Assembly: GCA_024684955.1 (NCBI GenBank)
Contig: JAIKWH010000072.1
Location: 1-43,434 of the forward strand
DNA from: Pseudobutyrivibrio sp.
GTDB taxonomy: Bacteria; Bacillota; Clostridia; Lachnospirales; Lachnospiraceae
Reading direction: 5' to 3'
Length of the DNA stretch: 43,434 nucleotides
Below, one piece after another: positions 41,016 to 43,434 of the stretch. How positions within the stretch are numbered: position 1 is the first letter of the stretch; each line of letters starts with the position of its first letter. The translations under genes were made by a program, and so were the position numbers. The notes beneath the pieces are model-generated. The model was not told where the DNA came from, searched no databases, and saw only the letters and a list, made by a program, of their open reading frames with translations.

Positions 41016-41499
41016 TGATACCCATGGGAAAAATCAAAGTCTTTGGGATGTTATAGAAGAGGAAAACCCTGACAGGATTTTTCACCTTGGGGATGGCCAG
41101 AGTCTGGAGGAAGAAATCTGGATGTACACAGAGGCTGAATGTGATATTGTCTGCGGCAACTGTGACTGGGGCAATGATTTGCCCTCAGAACTTACCATTC
41201 CAATTGGCAAGCACAAGATTCTCTTGACCCACGGCCACTATTACGGAGTAAACTTTGGCTACGAAGAAATAGCCCAGGCTGCTCACGAATTAGGATGTGA
41301 CATAGCCTTATATGGTCACACCCACATGCCAACCATAGATTACTACGAGGATTTGATAATAGCCAACCCTGGCTCCCTATCATATCCTAGACAAAGCAGT
41401 AGAGAGCACACCTATATGATTATGGATGTGGACTCTGACGGAAATATCAAAATGTCATTACGCTCCCTAGAGGAGAAGGCAAGAGATTATGGAAATTAA
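40996..41499 (+). CDS. YfcE/MJ0936-type metallophosphoesterase
   Basis: This is a small cytoplasmic phosphodiesterase that uses two metal ions. Its 167 residues carry the calcineurin-like motif set in order: VVSDTHGKNQSL, LGDGQSLEE, GNCDWG, LTHGHYYGV and YGHTHMP. That set matches the YfcE group. Genes of this kind often follow rdgB in clostridia. It overlaps rdgB by 20 bases and the next gene by 11. The natural substrate is unknown. Confidence 0.9.
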   Translation: MKILVVSDTHGKNQSLWDVIEEENPDRIFHLGDGQSLEEEIWMYTEAECDIVCGNCDWGNDLPSELTIPIGKHKILLTHGHYYGVNFGYEEIAQAAHELGCDIALYGHTHMPTIDYYEDLIIANPGSLSYPRQSSREHTYMIMDVDSDGNIKMSLRSLEEKARDYGN

Positions 41500-42979
41500 A
41501 ATCGTTATTGGCGAGGATGAAAAAGAATACACTGTCATGTCCTATACCCCAATCAAATTTGTGGATGCCATGAATGAACTGGGCCTTAATTTTTACAGGC
41601 CATGTGGGGGCATAGGAAAGTGCTTTAACTGCGCCATTAGATTCGTATATGGGGCTCCAGAAATGACCGCATACGATGAAAATGGTCTAGACTTTAATGA
41701 CATGCGAAATGGCTACAGAATGGGTTGCCAATGCATCATCGACAAGGATTGCAAAATCCAGGTTCCAAAGGCTTTAGTTAGCCCAATTATTAGCCCGGTA
41801 TCTGACTCTGGCTCAGAGGAAGAAATTGACTATAAAAAAACCGCCATTGCCATAGACATAGGCACCACCACAATCGCCATAGCAATCGTGGAGGCAGCCA
41901 CCGGCCGAATCCTTAGGCAATACGCATTAACCAACTCCCAACTTAAATATGGCGCTGACGTAATGACAAGAGTAAAGGCTGCCATGGAGGGTCACGCCAA
42001 AGAACTCCAAAACTGCGTGAGAGACGACCTAATCGGATTTGGCAAAAACTTTCAGGGCGATATAATGCACACTCAGCGCATTGTATTTGCCGCCAACTCC
42101 ATTATGACTCACCTATTTTTAGGATACACTGTGGACGGCTTTGCAGCCTCACCATTTATCCCATACACATTAGATGCCATCAAATTCGTAGAAAGCAAAC
42201 GAGAGGTATACTTTATGCCATCCATCTCACCATTCGTAGGTGGTGACATCGTATCAGGCCTCTATCACATAAATAAACTATCAGCTGGTGACACATTCCT
42301 CTTCGTAGACCTGGGTACCAACGCCGAGATAGTCCTCTACAACGGAAGCCAGTACCTGGTGGCCTCAGCCTCAGCAGGCCCAGCCCTAGAAGGAGCCGGA
42401 CTCAGTTGCGGCACCGCCTCAGTCCGGGGGGCAATCAATCACCTTTCAATCATAAATGGACAATGCAAATACACCACCATAGGAGATGAGGCCCCTATTG
42501 GAATCTGCGGCAGTGGAGTCATCGACACCATCCATGAACTCCACAGAGGCGGCCTCATCGACGATGGAGGACTCTTCGTCCCTGAATATGACGAAGGCTA
42601 TCCTATCGCCCCAGGCATCACCATGACACCTGAGGACGTACAGGCCGTCCTCCTTGCAAAAAGTGCAGTCTACTCCGGAATCCAAGTCCTCTTCCAAGAG
42701 GCCGGACTAGACTCCTGGGACGAAATAGGCCACCTATACGTAGCAGGCGGCCTGGGATCCGCCGTCAGCGTATGGGCCGCCGCCGGCATCGGAATCTTTC
42801 CCAAGCAGTTGATAGAAAAATTCCAGTCCGTGGGGAACACCTCCCTGCTAGGCGCCATTGATTTTATAGCAGACTCAGACGAAAAGGCCCTAGAGGCTAT
42901 CCGCCAACAGTCACGGCAAGTAGAACTTGCAAACCACCCAGCCTTCGAGGCCCTCTTCCTAGACAACCTACGCCTCTAA
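41489..42979 (+). CDS. [2Fe-2S] ferredoxin-ASKHA protein, RACo-like (DUF4445)
   Basis: Proteins of this family use ATP to reactivate corrinoid proteins by low-potential electron transfer. The 496 residues have an N-terminal [2Fe-2S] domain (about 1-95) with C39, C45, C48 and a fourth cysteine at C80 or C82 (YRPCGGIGKCFNCAI...RMGCQC), then an actin-like ATPase fold (from about 118: AIAIDIGTTTIAIAIV, FVDLGTNAEIVLY, GICGSGVIDTIHEL). It is shorter than many members (about 600 or more), missing part of the linker. No corrinoid protein or methyltransferase gene lies in the window, so its partner is elsewhere or different. It ends the six-gene operon. Confidence 0.88.
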   Translation: MEIKIVIGEDEKEYTVMSYTPIKFVDAMNELGLNFYRPCGGIGKCFNCAIRFVYGAPEMTAYDENGLDFNDMRNGYRMGCQCIIDKDCKIQVPKALVSPIISPVSDSGSEEEIDYKKTAIAIDIGTTTIAIAIVEAATGRILRQYALTNSQLKYGADVMTRVKAAMEGHAKELQNCVRDDLIGFGKNFQGDIMHTQRIVFAANSIMTHLFLGYTVDGFAASPFIPYTLDAIKFVESKREVYFMPSISPFVGGDIVSGLYHINKLSAGDTFLFVDLGTNAEIVLYNGSQYLVASASAGPALEGAGLSCGTASVRGAINHLSIINGQCKYTTIGDEAPIGICGSGVIDTIHELHRGGLIDDGGLFVPEYDEGYPIAPGITMTPEDVQAVLLAKSAVYSGIQVLFQEAGLDSWDEIGHLYVAGGLGSAVSVWAAAGIGIFPKQLIEKFQSVGNTSLLGAIDFIADSDEKALEAIRQQSRQVELANHPAFEALFLDNLRL

Positions 42980-43016
42980 GGCCAGGCAAAAGGCCACTCA
43001 ACTCCAAACACTCACA

Positions 43017-43045
43017 GGGATGAAGACGACTTCATCCCTTTTTTT
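43017..43045 (+). terminator. Intrinsic terminator of the six-gene operon
   Basis: GGGATGAAG (43017-43025) pairs perfectly with CTTCATCCC (43030-43038) around ACGA, followed by seven T residues. Confidence 0.95.
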
Positions 43046-43078
43046 ATGCCACCCTCACCAGTGCCACAAGTTTATCTA

Positions 43079-43434
43079 AATATCTCTTGCGGGCCTTGGC
43101 CCAAGTTCTCTGACGACGCTAAAATTCTTAGTTTTTCTAATTGCCCCAGACTCGCATCTTTTATTAGTGACTGTCTTTTAAATTCTTTACAATTCTTCAA
43201 AAAAGTGTGTCTGACACAGACACTAATAAACTTAATTGGTATCTTGCAGGCGCCTTTAGGAGATAGTTGCTTTATGATTCGCAGTGAAATTAGAAATGCA
43301 AAAGAGAATTTGTGAGGACGCAGGCGTGAGCCGACAGGACGTCGGCGAGAGCACGACAGTGACAGGACGTCGCATAAAGTGCGGCGCCTGCGTCCCACAA
43401 ATTCACTTTGTCGCATTTCTTATTGAACGGAGAG
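43079..43434. repeat. Palindromic repeat element, copy 2 (truncated by the window edge)
   Basis: From about 43160 to the window end this is about 96% identical by eye, with roughly ten differences in 260 bases, to the reverse complement of copy 1. Similarity extends more weakly outward to about 43079. It holds the same landmarks: GTGTCTG-aca-CAGACAC hairpin near 43208, GAGATAGTTGCTTTATGATT, AATTTGTGAGGACGCAGGCG and two GACAGGACGTCG copies. The element continues past the window end, so its outer arm is not visible. It begins about 35 bases after the terminator of the six-gene operon. Confidence 0.88.

Noticed and set aside
43072-43416. Minus-strand open frame of 114 codons with a product matching the frame at 385-663
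   Set aside because: The match reflects repeat identity rather than protein conservation. It has no ribosome binding site and is read through the hairpin region.
1-43434. CRISPR arrays, tRNA or rRNA genes, transposases, integrases or phage genes
   Set aside because: No regularly spaced direct repeats, cloverleaf-like sequences, rRNA blocks or mobile-element protein motifs were seen on either strand.

Overview
The window looks like chromosomal DNA of a low-to-mid GC anaerobic clostridium, most likely a Lachnospiraceae member close to Butyrivibrio, Pseudobutyrivibrio or Roseburia. The reasons are a class A flavodiiron protein, a FabK-type fatty acid synthesis cluster, a T-box before valS, a nupNOPQ-like nucleoside ABC transporter, a corrinoid-activase-like ferredoxin protein, strong AAGGAGG-type ribosome binding sites and classic sigma-A promoters. 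The genus is an inference. No tRNA, rRNA, CRISPR array, prophage or transposase gene was found.

Layout. Positions 1-63 hold the first 21 codons of a minus-strand gene that leaves the window. Positions 153-749 are one large imperfect palindrome; a second copy, about 96% identical in its core by eye, lies inverted at 43079-43434 and is cut by the window edge, so the two copies bracket about 42 kb. Positions 803-3786 hold fprA (minus), then a manganese riboswitch, mntP and a Ca2+/cation antiporter.

Positions 4009-12942 are a compact 11-gene fatty acid synthesis operon (acpP, accB, accC, accD, accA, fabH, fabK, fabD, fabG, fabF, fabZ). It carries every step from acetyl-CoA to acyl-ACP, followed by a structured intergenic RNA segment and a MarR-family gene that is probably its FabT-like regulator. 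Positions 13778-17886 are three exported or membrane-anchored proteins of unknown function. Position 18084 starts a secreted glycosidase-like protein with codon use unlike its neighbours.

Positions 19754-23559 hold a candidate small RNA unit, a T-box-controlled valS, and deoC. Positions 23653-27070 hold a FapA-like protein, a tiny TTG-start gene, a zinc-ribbon/TPR membrane protein and cdd. Positions 27189-32217 encode a nucleoside ABC importer. With deoC and cdd it forms a nucleoside uptake and breakdown module. An HD-GYP protein follows. Opposite it lies an unknown gene behind a sigma-28-like (flagellar) promoter.

Positions 34395-36364 are ispE, a GntR/FCD regulator and a DUF1934 protein. 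Positions 36489-42979 are a tightly overlapping operon: rRNA methyltransferase, papain-like membrane protease, N-acetylmuramoyl-L-alanine amidase, XTP/dITP pyrophosphatase, YfcE-like phosphoesterase and a RACo-like [2Fe-2S] ASKHA protein.

The strongest candidates for something undescribed are the paired palindromic repeats, the three-gene exported cluster, the free-standing small RNA before the valS T-box, the multi-hairpin leader before the MarR gene, and the sigma-28-linked unknown gene.
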